Source of the DNA: Bisporella sp. PMI_857
Taxonomy: Eukaryota; Ascomycota; Leotiomycetes; Helotiales; Helotiaceae
Direction of reading: 5' to 3'
DNA: 64,000 nucleotides
NCBI GenBank assembly: GCA_021307315.1
Contig: JAJSPD010000036.1
Coordinates: forward strand, 310,001 to 374,000
The notes below the pieces were generated by a model. The model was not told where the DNA came from. It made no database searches and was given only the letters and a program-made list of their open reading frames with translations. The position numbers and the translations under genes are program-made. This document shows, one piece after another, positions 44,891 through 56,200 of the stretch (position 1 is its first letter; each line of letters begins with the position of its first letter).

Positions 44891-45324
44891 ATCTGTGTTT
44901 GAAGATGCAATAACTCTTTCTGGTAGAGGCTGCATTCAAGTCTGGAGATGACAGAAGAAGTGAGTTGTCCGATATCAGGCACGTTGTACGGACATGTAAC
45001 GCGCAGGAACTAAATTTTTGGCACTATTTTCATAACTCTGGCCTCTGCCTACGATTCCGGTAATCATCATCTTTTATAGATATCAGTCATCTGAAGTAGA
45101 AAAATTTATCACTGGCTTGCTTTGCAATCTATTCTCTAAATAGCTTCACTATCGGTGATAATATCATTCATACTAGCTCATAAATTCAAACCGCTGCACC
45201 AAGCAGACGCTGAGACGCCTATATCTTTCTGATGCGCTTCCGGACTACTTACCGTCTATACAAAGCAAACCTGATAAGGCAAGAGAAAAAGCCATATGAC
45301 ACAATAGAAGGGCCGCCAAAATCA
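44891..45324. other. Intergenic stretch
   Basis: Convergent 3' ends of the SDR gene and the BED-finger ORF. Nothing else was recognised. Confidence 0.45.
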
Positions 45325-45960
45325 TTACAAAGGGGAGCCTGGCACGGCATCTTGATTAAGAAAACAAAGAAGATTTCGGAAAGCAGGACTTGTTACTAGG
45401 CGTAGTGGAAGGTTACAAGAAGAGACCAGACTGATATAAAGGATCTCGGGTTGGTCTGTATTAATTGAAGCGTGGCAATCCTCAGGCTCAGAGTATTGCA
45501 GGCGAGGTTGTTTTTGAGGGTTTGATAGGCCACTTGTAAGAGCGTCTTCAATAGAAAACTGTCGCTTCTTGATCTTTTCTTCTCGTGAAGAGTCCTGGTT
45601 GATATCATGAGTAGCCCTTAGGTGGGACATTATACAACGAGTCCCTCCATTTAAAGAATACCTCTTTAAGCAATACCGACACCGCCATTCTAGCTTATTG
45701 CTAGTTTGGGAGGAGTATTTTGTCTCAGGATTGGGGTCTGGCATATGCTTACAGACCCTGCAGGTTCGCGGCCGACGGAAAAGGACAAGGTCTGTGCTAG
45801 GCAGAAACGAGTCGTCGGGAGCAGAGGATAAGAGGCTGGCGCTTTGAGAAGAAGAAGAGTAATAAAGGCCATATGGGTGTATTTCTGCTATTATACTGTT
45901 GAATTCTTCACTCAAAAATTCAGAGAGCAAAGAAGTGGAAACTTGGAATGGCGTAGCCAA
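45325..45960 (-). mobile_element. BED-type zinc finger ORF, truncated hAT-like transposase N-terminus
   Basis: A 211-residue open frame with WRCRYCLKRYSLNGGTRCIMSHLRATH, a BED-like finger (CxxC ... HxxxxH), and a downstream SCNLPLRLVTSPAFRNLL block typical of the start of hAT transposase cores. It ends abruptly with no catalytic region, where full hAT proteins have 600 or more residues. The start codon of the full reading frame is at 45960 or slightly downstream. It is either a decayed transposon or a BED protein kept by the host; the uninterrupted frame leaves the second possibility open. Terminal repeats and an 8-base duplication were not found. Confidence 0.68.
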
Positions 45961-46741
45961 AATAGAAGTGACTTGATGTGTGATAGTATTAGAGACAAGT
46001 TTTTATATAAAGGAAGAATAAAAGGAAACTTGGAAAACGGGTCATATATAAGAATAAGATCACGCTACAAGAACGGTGGTTGATTAAAAAATCGCGTATT
46101 TCATAACAACGCGTATGGGTGACATGAATCACCGGCATAAAGTAATCAATAACCAATGTAGATATGTAAAAAAGAAAAGCGGGTAATAACAGACTTCAGT
46201 TAGGGCTACAAAATAGACTTATACCGAAATAATTTCGTCGAGGTTTAGTGTTTGGATACTCTACTTTACAAGCTGGGAGAATAGATTATATATTTGAGGT
46301 GGGAATAGCTGAAAGGAGGAAGTAAGTGGATGTATTAGATTAGACTGTAGGATCCACGAAATTGGCTGGAAAAGCGTGAAATGTTCTTCTTTTAGGGTCT
46401 ATGTGTAGGCAAGCTTACCGAGCCTCCGGCCGCTGGTGGGCGTGTGCCTTGTTACCTGCGCGTATCAACAATCACCCTGCCTCGAAAAATTCAGTTACCG
46501 CGAATAGATCAAATCATCCTCCATAAGTACGAATCCTACTGGCAGAAACAACACATCATCCAGTAATTTTTATTTTGGGGGGATTTTGATTATTTGATGT
46601 ACTTGTGTCAAGTCCGTTTGGTCATAAGTCAGGCAGTCGAATTACTAGTACTTTCAAAGTCTCAATCACCTCCGACGTAGAACCTTTCAAGCTCTTCATC
46701 CGTCCCTCCAACTTAATTTGTGCTCTCTTTTCTTGCATGAC
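45961..46741. other. Gene-free AT-rich stretch
   Basis: No supported gene or clear repeat. It includes the 5' side of the BED-finger ORF and the 3' side of the next minus-strand gene. Confidence 0.4.
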
Positions 46742-47638
46742 CTATAGGCATTCCTCCAGCCACATGTCAAGCTCCTTCACCTCCCGTTGCATCGTTGACA
46801 TTGCTTTGTCCCTCCCATGCTGGATATTTCCTTGTTGCGGCTCAGGTGTCATCTCTACGCCTCCATATTTTGCCAGAGAGTCGACCTCGGCTTGCTTTTT
46901 TTCGAGCAGTTCTTGGTGGGCTTGAAGAGCCTTTTTGACCCTGTGAGTGGATGGAATCGCTGATCGAGGGTCACCGCTTAGCAGTACCGCCTGTCTCTCC
47001 ATCCCTTGCCCAGAGGGACGCATTTTTTGCTGTGTAGATCTTTTATAGTTGGGTGGGCGAGTTGGTACTAGTTGGTGATTGTCTGGATTAACTGTCGAAG
47101 CTTGGGCTACACTGGGTTGAGCCGCAATGGCAAAATTATTGTTTGGGGAGCCGATGCCTTTGTTGATGCTATCTGCCAGAAAAGTCCTATTTACTCTGTC
47201 AGAGGGGAAATGGTTTGGAACATCCCCAGGCATGTAACTACCTATGCTGCTGTGTTTATCGTGGCATTGACGAGCCATTATCCATGATGCTTCTCCATGC
47301 TGTTCAAGTAGCATAAGTAGCAACTGATAGTCCCGCAGGCTGTGGTGACCTAGCTTGCCTGGGTGTATCTGACCGGTAGCAAACTTGCCGGTATTATCAT
47401 ACGTCACCACACTGCTACTATGCTGCTTATTGCGAGGACTGCGGACTCGAAGTCTCGGGGAGTCGGGAGAGGCTTTGAAACGTTTCGAGCCTGGGTTTCC
47501 AAGATCTTCAATGCAGCCTGCAAAGCCATGCTTTCTGGGTTCAGATGATGGCTTGCTCTTCTGCGGCTCGCAAGCGTGTTGAATATTTATTGTCGAATCT
47601 TCTGGGGCAAGAGCCTTTGAGGCTGGGATAGCCCGCAT
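46742..47638 (-). CDS. Hypothetical low-complexity protein with C-terminal coiled coil
   Basis: An intact 298-residue frame from the ATG at 47638. The N-terminal two thirds are rich in Ser, Pro, Asn, Gln and His and probably disordered. A short segment LRDYQLLLMLLEQHGEASWIMARQ resembles a glutamine/leucine motif that I have seen repeated among uncharacterised fungal proteins. The last ~75 residues (VKKALQAHQELLEKKQAEVD and REVKELDMWLEE) have heptad spacing for a coiled coil. No enzymatic motif, signal peptide or membrane helix is visible. Probably a scaffold or regulatory protein. Function unknown. Confidence 0.65.
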   Translation of the reverse strand: MRAIPASKALAPEDSTINIQHACEPQKSKPSSEPRKHGFAGCIEDLGNPGSKRFKASPDSPRLRVRSPRNKQHSSSVVTYDNTGKFATGQIHPGKLGHHSLRDYQLLLMLLEQHGEASWIMARQCHDKHSSIGSYMPGDVPNHFPSDRVNRTFLADSINKGIGSPNNNFAIAAQPSVAQASTVNPDNHQLVPTRPPNYKRSTQQKMRPSGQGMERQAVLLSGDPRSAIPSTHRVKKALQAHQELLEKKQAEVDSLAKYGGVEMTPEPQQGNIQHGRDKAMSTMQREVKELDMWLEECL

Positions 47639-49653
47639 GCCAGATATCTTGTTATCGCTATTATCCGTTCACTGTTATGCGGCTATTTTCGTTAGAGGCT
47701 TGTTTGACAGGCAAAAGGGTCTTACAGACTTGACATTTCGGCCTGATAATTTCCCTCGACCACTGACGACTATATTGTTTTTGGAAGTAGATCTTTCCGC
47801 TTTGAAATTTGCGTGGATTTTGGTTCTCAATAGCAGACTTATGGTACACAAACAGCCGTGTTGGTTTTTGAGGACAAGGCTTTATTGAACCTGGTGGAGA
47901 TATATTCGCAAATTCCCCCGTTTCGAAGGAGCTGTATGAATAGGTGATTAAGTCGTTGATATGGCCGTAGCTATTACCTTTAAGTCTCTTCTGTTGTCGT
48001 ATTATTTGTGTATGCCATGAGGGCGTGTTGACTGGTCTTTGGTAGCGATCTAAGTTCTACGAAACGAGTCATGTGACCGATCTAGGACTTGTTGAGCCTC
48101 CGTTCGCTAAGGTTCACTTTCTCTCCGTGAAGCTAATGCAGCCTGCTTATGGCGAACTGCACGCCCAAGAGCTAAATTAAACGGAGATCTCCGATGGATC
48201 GCCCTCATCCATATCGCCACTTCCAGCGACAACAAACATTTTGCCAACAAGCAGCCATATTCGTGAGTTTGAATTTATAGAAAGATTAAAGATTGAGGGT
48301 TCCATGAAATGTTGTTATATGATTATGATCTTGAAACAACACCGAGAGGATTGTAAGGTCGTTCTAGAAAATGTGCCATGATTCTGCATTTGCAAAATTG
48401 GAGGATGAGCTTCTAAATCATTGGTAGAACAAGCGAAAGGTAATTGCCAAAGCGCGTTTCTTCCTTCTTTAATGTGGTACTGCGGTTATTGTAAATAAAG
48501 ATTATTTTTGAGCACTTTTGTGTGTACTCAATGACATTGCCAAGCGTTTTGAAACATAAGTGTTGGAATGCATGTACATAGTTTCACGCGTTCCATATCG
48601 CGAGGATTGTGGGTCTCCTACTATTTATATAACTACCTGGCAATAGGCCGTAGCTTAGAAGAATCAACGAATATCATAACCATACCAGCAAGAGCGTAGT
48701 CACAGCTACTACGCCTTTTGCAACGTGGTAGGTATTCCGACAATAAGACTAGCTAGTTGAATTTTACACGGATATGTTAAAAGCTTTATTACTACAGTAA
48801 GGGAGCTGCAAGGATCGCCCACTACCCAGGAGAGTTTCTGACCCTAGTTAGCCCCACATAGGTGCTCAAATCAAGAATCCGCTACCCGTCGGAAGAAGTA
48901 TTCGACCGACTGGTCGTGATTACTTTTAATGGATTAGCTCCCCTTGGGCAGTGATAATGATGAAGAAATGCATATGGGGGAAATTTGATGCACAAGGATT
49001 TTCGGATAAGGGAGAGTTCTCAACCTTAATGGTTTCAATGCAAATAATGAGTCACTCTAGCAGGCATGAGCGGATACCGAGGCACGCTGGGCAGAGCAGT
49101 CTCTGGGAAAGTCTTAAGTGCAAACCATGAATGTAGATCTCAAATCCTTTTGATGTCGGCTCTTTGTAATCGCGGTGACACCAGTCAGCCTACCGACATG
49201 TCTTGCAATCATCGAGCTTTAAAAAAAAATAAGGTGTAATTTAGCAGCTCTATGGACGTTGATTTACTACGAATTTCATACATGGCCAACATGGTAGATT
49301 TATGGAGACATTCGACTCTGGTGCCAGCCATGAGACGGTGTCAATTTACGAAGTAAAATTATCATAAACCTAATTACCAAACAACTCCAAGATGTGGTCG
49401 AATACTAACTCGATAGCGCGAGCGTCAGTCGTTATTATGGAGCACCGAGTAAGTTTGCGGTCTCGCATTCGGATAATTGACCGCTAGCCTGTTGGGTTTT
49501 GGTGGCTGTATGCTTTCCTTTCATTATTTACACGCCTTCCAGTTTACACAGCAAGCTATACTCATACTCAAAGATTCATCGTCTGAAATTCACAATCATT
49601 TTACATCCCTACACCTTTCGTATCGCACTTACATTCATTCAGAAATTGTTGTC
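47639..49653. other. Long gene-free stretch
   Basis: About 2 kb with no supported gene. Its left edge is upstream of the coiled-coil gene and its right edge contains the promoter of the MFS gene. No repeat was recognised. Confidence 0.45.
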
Positions 49654-51459
49654 ATGGCCGAAGCAGAGTTGCGGAAATCAGAGTCGAACAACATGAAAGA
49701 CATAGAGGCCCAGAAAACGAGCCAATCTACTCTTGAAGAAAATACAGAGGCAGACCAAGCTCCTGTCGTCACAAAATCGGACGGGGTAGTCCCTATCACG
49801 CTCGATTGGGACTCTCCAGAGGATCCTGACAATCCAAAGAATTGGTCGGTACCAATGAGAGTATTTCAGACTGCAACTCCAGCATTTTACTGTTTTGCTT
49901 TGTAGGAGAACAGGCTTCTCTTCCGATCACAATTTGCTAACCATAGACTAGAACCGTCGGATCTTCTTCATATGTGCCAGCAATACCCTTCATTCAACGA
50001 GAATATGGCGTTTCCCGAATCGTTGCTATCTTGCCCCTTTCGCTCTACGTGCTTGGCTACGTTTTTGGACCTATATTCGCAGCCCCAGTGTCTGAGCTGT
50101 ATGGCAGGCGCAATGTATACTGGGCAACTATACCATTGTTGTTCATTTTTACCGGTATTGCAGGAGCAGCACAAAGCATAGAGCAGCTGGTTATTGCAAG
50201 ATTTCTTGCGGGAGCCGGAGGCTCGGGAGCATTAGCCATTGGGGCAGGTACGTTTCTCGATCGTGTCTCTTACCGCAAGCACTAACGATTGATCAGGCAC
50301 CGTGTCAGATCTTTGGGTCGACCGAGCCGCGATGGGTCGTGCGGCGCTCGGTTTTTCGATTGCTCCTTTCCTTGGTCCAGCATTAGGGACATTGACCGGC
50401 GCGTATATAATCGCCCAATACGATAATGATTGGAGATTTTCACAGTGGGTAATCTTGATGATCTGCGGTCCTATTGCTATCATGATTTGCTTCTTAAAAG
50501 AAACATCCAAATCGAGAATTCTCTTTGTCAGAGAACAGAATAGAGGAGTGATTGTTCAGCATCGACATGGGGATACAAAATTATTGATTGGCAAAATCCG
50601 CCATGCAGTGGTACGGCCACTATCAATGATGTTCGTAGAGGTAACTTCATTCAACAATTTCTACTTTCGATCCAATTTTAACTTAATAGCATAGCCTTTG
50701 GTAGCGGCTCTAGGCGTTTACACTGGTTTCGCTTTCGCGATGATGTTCTCGTTCTTCGGTTCATACAATTATGTGTTCCGAACTGTATATGACTTTAATC
50801 AGAAAGAAATCGGCCTTGCATTCCTAGGTATACTCGTTGGATTCCTCCTCGGTGTTGCCACTTTTGGTGTCTTCGACGCAACGCTCTATTCTAAGGCTGG
50901 AGCAAAGTCACCAAATGGGGTTCCTGAGCCAGAACACAGACTCTATGCTGCTATGCTGGGAAGCCTTATGTTACCTATAGGTCTATTCGTGAGTACTATC
51001 CCCCTATGCTCTCGTGAGCTCTTGAGCACAACTGACCCGCTCTATTCAGTGGTTTGCCTGGGCTCCAAATCCGAACGTACACTGGATTGTTCCTGTTTTC
51101 GCCGGTGTTCCTTTTGGATGGGGTTCCCTTTCAACCTTCGTAAGTTTTGTCCTTTCTTTCCCATGTTTCTCAAGGTTTCAACTAACGGCTTCTAGATCGC
51201 AGCAACGACCTATCAAATTGACGTTTATGGTGCACAGTATGGCTCTTCCGCACTAGCCGCGAACGGTATTCTGCGATCCAGCTTTGGTGCCGCTTTTCCT
51301 CTTTTCACTCTTCAAATATACGGGGGAATTGGTATACATTGGGCTGGTAGCGTCTTTGCATTCGTGGGATTGGCATTGGCTCCAATTCCCTGGGCATTTT
51401 TCAAGTGGGGTCATTTATTGAGGGAAAGGAGTCGATATGTAATTGCAGAGCAGACGTAA
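49654..51459 (+). CDS. MFS multidrug/H+ antiporter (DHA1 type)
   Basis: Six exons (49654-49901, 49952-50247, 50297-50640, 50695-50988, 51050-51139, 51196-51459) with GT-AG introns join in one frame to 511 residues. A ~75-residue charged N-terminus ends in DPDNPKNWS, the entry signature of fungal DHA1 transporters. Twelve hydrophobic segments follow. Motif A-like ELYGRRNVYW lies after helix 2, and GFSIAPFLGPALGTLTGAYI is the helix 5 motif C of antiporters. The later helices are intact to the TAA. A plasma-membrane drug/proton antiporter exporting toxic compounds is most likely. The specific substrate is unknown, and no neighbouring biosynthetic genes suggest one. Confidence 0.92.
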
Positions 51460-51517
51460 AGGTTTGATTGTACTTGTTAGTACTTAGCATAGATGCAAAG
51501 CAGTAAGGTCGGGTGTA

Positions 51518-51765
51518 GCTTTCTGTTTGTATCACTCTCGTTGAGTGATACTTCTTTTTTATGATAACTTGTAATTGCTCAGGTCGGTACCTACTGGGTA
51601 CGTAGCACCGCGATATGCGTAGTGTTAGAATGCTCGTTGTAGGTGGTGGCTTTTTCTTCAATTCAGTTGTTCTAGTCTATTGCTACGTACAAAAGCTATA
51701 ATATATCCATGTGGTCCGAGGTCGTGGTGTATGTGATTCATGTGACCTTAGCTGTGTGCATACCA
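51518..51765 (+). repeat. Dispersed repeat R1, copy 3
   Basis: Same order and strand as 7738-7930 (ATCACTCTCGTTGAGTGATAC, TTGCTCAGGTCGGTACC, CATACCAACG) with an extra ~60 bases around 51650-51700. It lies between the MFS gene and a LINE fragment. Confidence 0.75.
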
Positions 51766-52060
51766 ACGCTAGTAATTATTCAAATCAGACAAGGAATATC
51801 GGACTTCGTCAGTTCCTTTTTGATATGAAAGTACCGGATATCCTAGACGTCCAGTGCGAATGCGGGAAGAGCAACCAATCAATGCATCACATCCTGCTAG
51901 TATGTGACAATTTTGCGAGCCTCAGGAGGGAGATACAGGAAGGAAGCAATGGTAGAAAAGCAATAATAGACTTAGGAGAAATCCTTAACAAGCCTAAAAC
52001 GCTTTCTCACAAGTAACAAATACACCGAAACCAAGTGTCTTTAATCGGCTTCTCGAGCCC
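51766..52060 (+). mobile_element. LINE C-terminal fragment
   Basis: Encodes NIGLRQFLFDMKVPDILDVQ then CECGKSNQSMHHILLVC, the zinc-like knuckle at the end of fungal non-LTR polyproteins, and ends near FNRL/SLIGF-like sequence with a frame break at about 52017. No upstream reverse transcriptase. Similar in kind to the 23.3-24.0 kb fragment but clearly a different copy. Confidence 0.72.
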
Positions 52061-52289
52061 AGACATGCACTGCTGATTACAGTCGGGATGTGGAACACGA
52101 TGTTTGGCCTCGTCATGCAAGACAACCGTCACCCTTTTCCTCTACTTTCTAGGCCCCTACGTCTTTTGCGGGACACCGACGGGGACAAACAGCAAATTGA
52201 GACCCTGGTTTTCAATACCTATGTGTGGATGTAGATCAATTAAGTTGCCGCCTAATCAACGGATTTGAAAAAAAAAAATTGACATTTCC

Positions 52290-52542
52290 CAGCGCTAGCC
52301 AGTATGATAACTGGCTCAACATTTTCGAAAGCGTGCACCGCAATTAGTTCTTTATGGCTGTCAGCGCCATCATGGTCAGGGTGCAGATTGTAATCGTCTT
52401 CGAAGGCGGCAGAGCCTTCCCGGCAGTCCCACTGACGGGCGTCCAGTGGGTTATCTCGCTGTGGCTCGGCTTATTGGCTTTGCCCCTCGGCGCGTTGATA
52501 ATATGCATGCCGGGCGAGCTTCTTCAGAGGGCCACCGATTGA
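52290..52542 (+). pseudogene. P-type Ca2+-ATPase C-terminal fragment
   Basis: QYDNWLNIFESVHRN is followed by a TAG (52345-52347), then FFMAVSAIM and EGGRAFPAVPLTGVQW, ISLWLGLLALPLGALI. In order these are the last membrane helices of fungal plasma-membrane/vacuolar type Ca2+-ATPases (NIFEGVHRNW, GG-AF-V--LTGVQW). The TAG sits where Trp or Tyr is usual, so TGG to TAG is a simple explanation. The rest of a ~1000-residue enzyme is missing. A dead fragment. Confidence 0.78.
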
Positions 52543-53043
52543 CTTACGAGAAAAAAAACCATTCAAGGCGCCACCGACCCCAGCTGCGTCCTTATTACGG
52601 ATGAGGGCGGGATGAAATTGCCTAACAGCCTATTTCGTACAGAAGAAGCGAAAGTACGAAGGTACGCTTGGCTATAATTGTTACCAAGATATATATAGAG
52701 TATAGCTTTAACTTTAGCTTTATGTGACGATCCTTTAATCTTGTAGAGTTAGGTTAACTAGAGGGCCTTAGGTTTATGCCCTAAGATAGGCTGTGGGCAT
52801 ATGCACTGAGTACTGAAGAATGATCGTAGCTCGTATAGCTTGAGGCTGTATAAACAGAATACTTGAATTGTTAGCTGGGGAGCTACTCTCCTCAGACCTA
52901 GCTACATGGCAATGACCGTGGCCTTATATAGAACCTATAGAATGCGGGATCACTAGTTGTATCGCCTTGACGATCATGGCTCACCGGATCCTGTCACTCC
53001 TTTGGTGATCCCTTGGTGATCCTTTGTTTCCATCCAGAGAGTC
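52543..53043. other. Gene-free stretch
   Basis: No supported gene between the Ca2+-ATPase fragment and repeat R2. AT-rich, with short direct repeats such as TGGTGATCCTT. Confidence 0.4.
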
Positions 53044-53217
53044 TATTTGCGAAACGGCCAAGCCTATTGGCCATATTTGGCTTAGTCGCTCTTGGCGTCA
53101 AGACCCCTATTTTCGTCACTCTAGATAGTTGATTCTATTAGCTCTAGAATCAAATTCGTATGCCATATTCTACAACCTATTTTGTGATAATATCACCTAT
53201 AATCTATCCGTTTGTCG
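53044..53217 (+). repeat. Dispersed repeat R2, copy 2
   Basis: Nearly collinear with 25634-25800. It ends about 30 bases downstream of the stop of the large minus-strand gene, so it may fall within that gene's 3' UTR. Confidence 0.75.
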
Positions 53218-53247
53218 CTATTCCTTTTGTCCCTGAAAGTACAATAC

Positions 53248-56200
53248 TCAAACCTCGCTCACAGCAACTTTACTGTCCGGTGATTTCCCATTAAGAGAGC
53301 TCCCGTTAGCATCATCTTCAATAGACCTACCTACAGAAAAGCCAAGTTCGTCTGAGCCGCCTCCCCCATAATCAGGGGGGTTGTCTGGCTGTGGGAAGAG
53401 ATTGTACAAACACAAAAGGAGCCGTCTCAACCAGTCCAGGAGCCATCCCCTCCCAACCAGGAGCCATTCCAACCCAGCCCAGGGCAATTTCAACAAGGCG
53501 CGATAAACTTCTGAGACAACGTCCAATATTGGTTGAAGAGCGTTAGCAACCAGGAAGGTGACTACGAAGAAAATCACGATAATCCCGATGAACCATCCTA
53601 AGCCCATGTTCGGGAACAGAACATTCTGCTCGTCCGGAACCGCAAACAATGCCTTCAGATTAAATTAGTACTCCACGTAAAAAAATGCAGATAGTGGAGG
53701 TTATTGCTAACTGCAGACAAGCCCACTGGAAGACATCCGATTGTTATGTATGTGAGCTTCTGAATAGTATCATTCTGTGCGTGCGCGGCACGGCTGTCTC
53801 TCAAAGAAAGTACGGTAGAGAGCTAAGCAACTCAGCAACATGATACCAAGTATTATGCCACAAGATGGCGTCACTTACTGCAGTAGAATATCGGCTGTTT
53901 AGCTCAGCCTTTCTTTCCAGCCTTGTCTGGATAGCCCTGAGTTCCGCTAAGCTTCTTTCGAGCGCCTCTTCGTGCTTGAGACGTATTTTTTCCAGCTCTT
54001 CGCTTCTCCTTCCTGGGCCCTTCGGCGACTGTCAGTATGCTTAAGATGTCAATCGTGCTAGTGGTACTGCCAGACGGTGGATAGCTCACATCTTCAATCT
54101 CCCTGTGCAAGTCTTCCTTCGCTTGCTCTATGGTCCTAATAGACAAAGCCATGGTATTCTTCAATTTGTAAAGACCTTCTAGACTCCAGAGACTCAGTTG
54201 CAGCTGGCCCTCGGCTTCCGACCCTTGTAACCAGGCTGAGTCGCTGAGGTAACTAGCCTACATCAACATCAAGTCAGCTACTTAGAGTGGCACTCCAAGC
54301 TCTGGTAGACTCACCGACAGGTTATCAAACTTGAATTTGCGAACAAACTCTCTGATGGCGTCATCGTAGTGTCGTGTAATCTCCCGACAGATGAATCCTA
54401 GTATGACAGAGAAGACAAGAAACCTTCCCGTTTGCGGTTGATGTATGAAGCTGTTCCAAATTCCCTGCACTGTTTCCCCCAATAGCTCCATTTCATCCCT
54501 ATGTATCAGATCGGTTATCACTGAGCATTTGCTAAAGTCGCCGAATTCGTTCGTTGAGATGCCAATTGACGAGACCTTCAACTCCATGCCAGGAGGTGCA
54601 TCATGAAGCTCCTTTCTTTCCCTCCTCTTAAAGGCCTCTCTCAAACTCTTCGGGAGGCTAATGGCTTCTTCGCTCAGGTAATGTGATTCAGGGTCGGTCA
54701 TATTATTGACATTGTCAGAAGGTTCACTCATAGACTCGTCCAATGACCAGCTCCTCAGTGTAATGTAAGCCACGACCGAAGAAGTTCTCTTCTGAAGTAC
54801 AAATTTGGAGACCTGCAGCGTGTGGTTTTCAAAACCATCGACCATCTCACGGTGCAGGACGTAGACAAACAACCTTAGAAGATCTACTGGTAGTCTGCGA
54901 GAAGTGAGACTAACCCTAAGACATTTATCAGAATATATTACACCTGCATCTGCATGAACGATTGGCTTACAGAAGTCGATGGCGAACCTCTTGGTCGACG
55001 AGCTTTAGAAATAGATATTAGCTAGTAATCCTGTGGACCATAGCCCCGTTATATACTCACACTGTCACTAAGCTCCTTCACTCCACCATAAATGAGACGA
55101 GGTTTCGGTGGTGATATGTGATCGGGCGTTTTAATGTCGATGATCGCCAGCGACTCCAATATCTCTCTGTTTCTCATGTCACTAAGAACTTCAACATCAA
55201 TATCCTCGGATAGCGCTCGGCTGGTTGCATGGACAAGACGTTGCAAGTCGTCATGTTGTAATGGTTCTTTAGACAGAACACAACGTATGTCCTCGGGAAG
55301 CTTTTGAATATCTTCGTTATAAGAAGTTCCCTTGGGCATGGCACGTCCGGCCGCATTGATAAGTTGTTGCAGGTCTTTATATTGGAAAATTCTGTTTGAT
55401 AAAACTTGACGTATATCCTCGGGAAAATGTTGAATATCTTCATTATAGAACCTCTTTTTAGGCATAGCACGTCTAGTTGCATTGATAAGTTGTTTCAGGT
55501 CTTTATCTTGGAAAATTCTGGTTGATAGGACTTGACGTATATTCTCGGGGAGATGTTGAATGTCCTCATTATGGAACGTCCCTTCAAGAATGGCACGACT
55601 GGTTGCATCAATAAGTTGTTGTAATACTTTACGTTGAAAAAGTCCCTTTGAAATAACCAAACGCATTCCTTCGGGAAGTTGTTGAATGTCCTCATTGTAA
55701 AACGTTCTCTCGGACAGGGCCCTTCGGATCCCCGCAGGGACAGGGAATTCTCCAATAAGTGGCTTCTTGTACAAGTGCGGCATGTCATCTAAGGAGTTGA
55801 AGAACTCCTCTGGATGATATATTTGTGGAGGCTGAAACCTCAGGTAGTCTATATATGGTTCAAGTCTTCTGGCACTCGCGAGTCGCTCCAGGGTGTCCAA
55901 CTGTAGCACTAGCACGTCCTCAGCAGTCGCTTGTTCTCCTGTAAATCTCAGGCGGCTCATAGGACCTCTGAAGTAGATCTTGTTGTTGCCACTAGGCTCA
56001 TGAGCTCCTCTTGTGTCCGAGCCTTGACTCTGTGTCTCTGTGTTGTCAGACTCGCTCCTCTTTTCCTCACCGCCGGTTTCTGTAGTAGGGAGGGAGCTTA
56101 GATTTAGATCTAGCCCACTCTTACGTTGAGTATGGTTGAGGTGGTCGAGGTGGTCGAGGTCATTTTGGAAGATGTCCAAAATTGTTGATGCTAGTACCGC

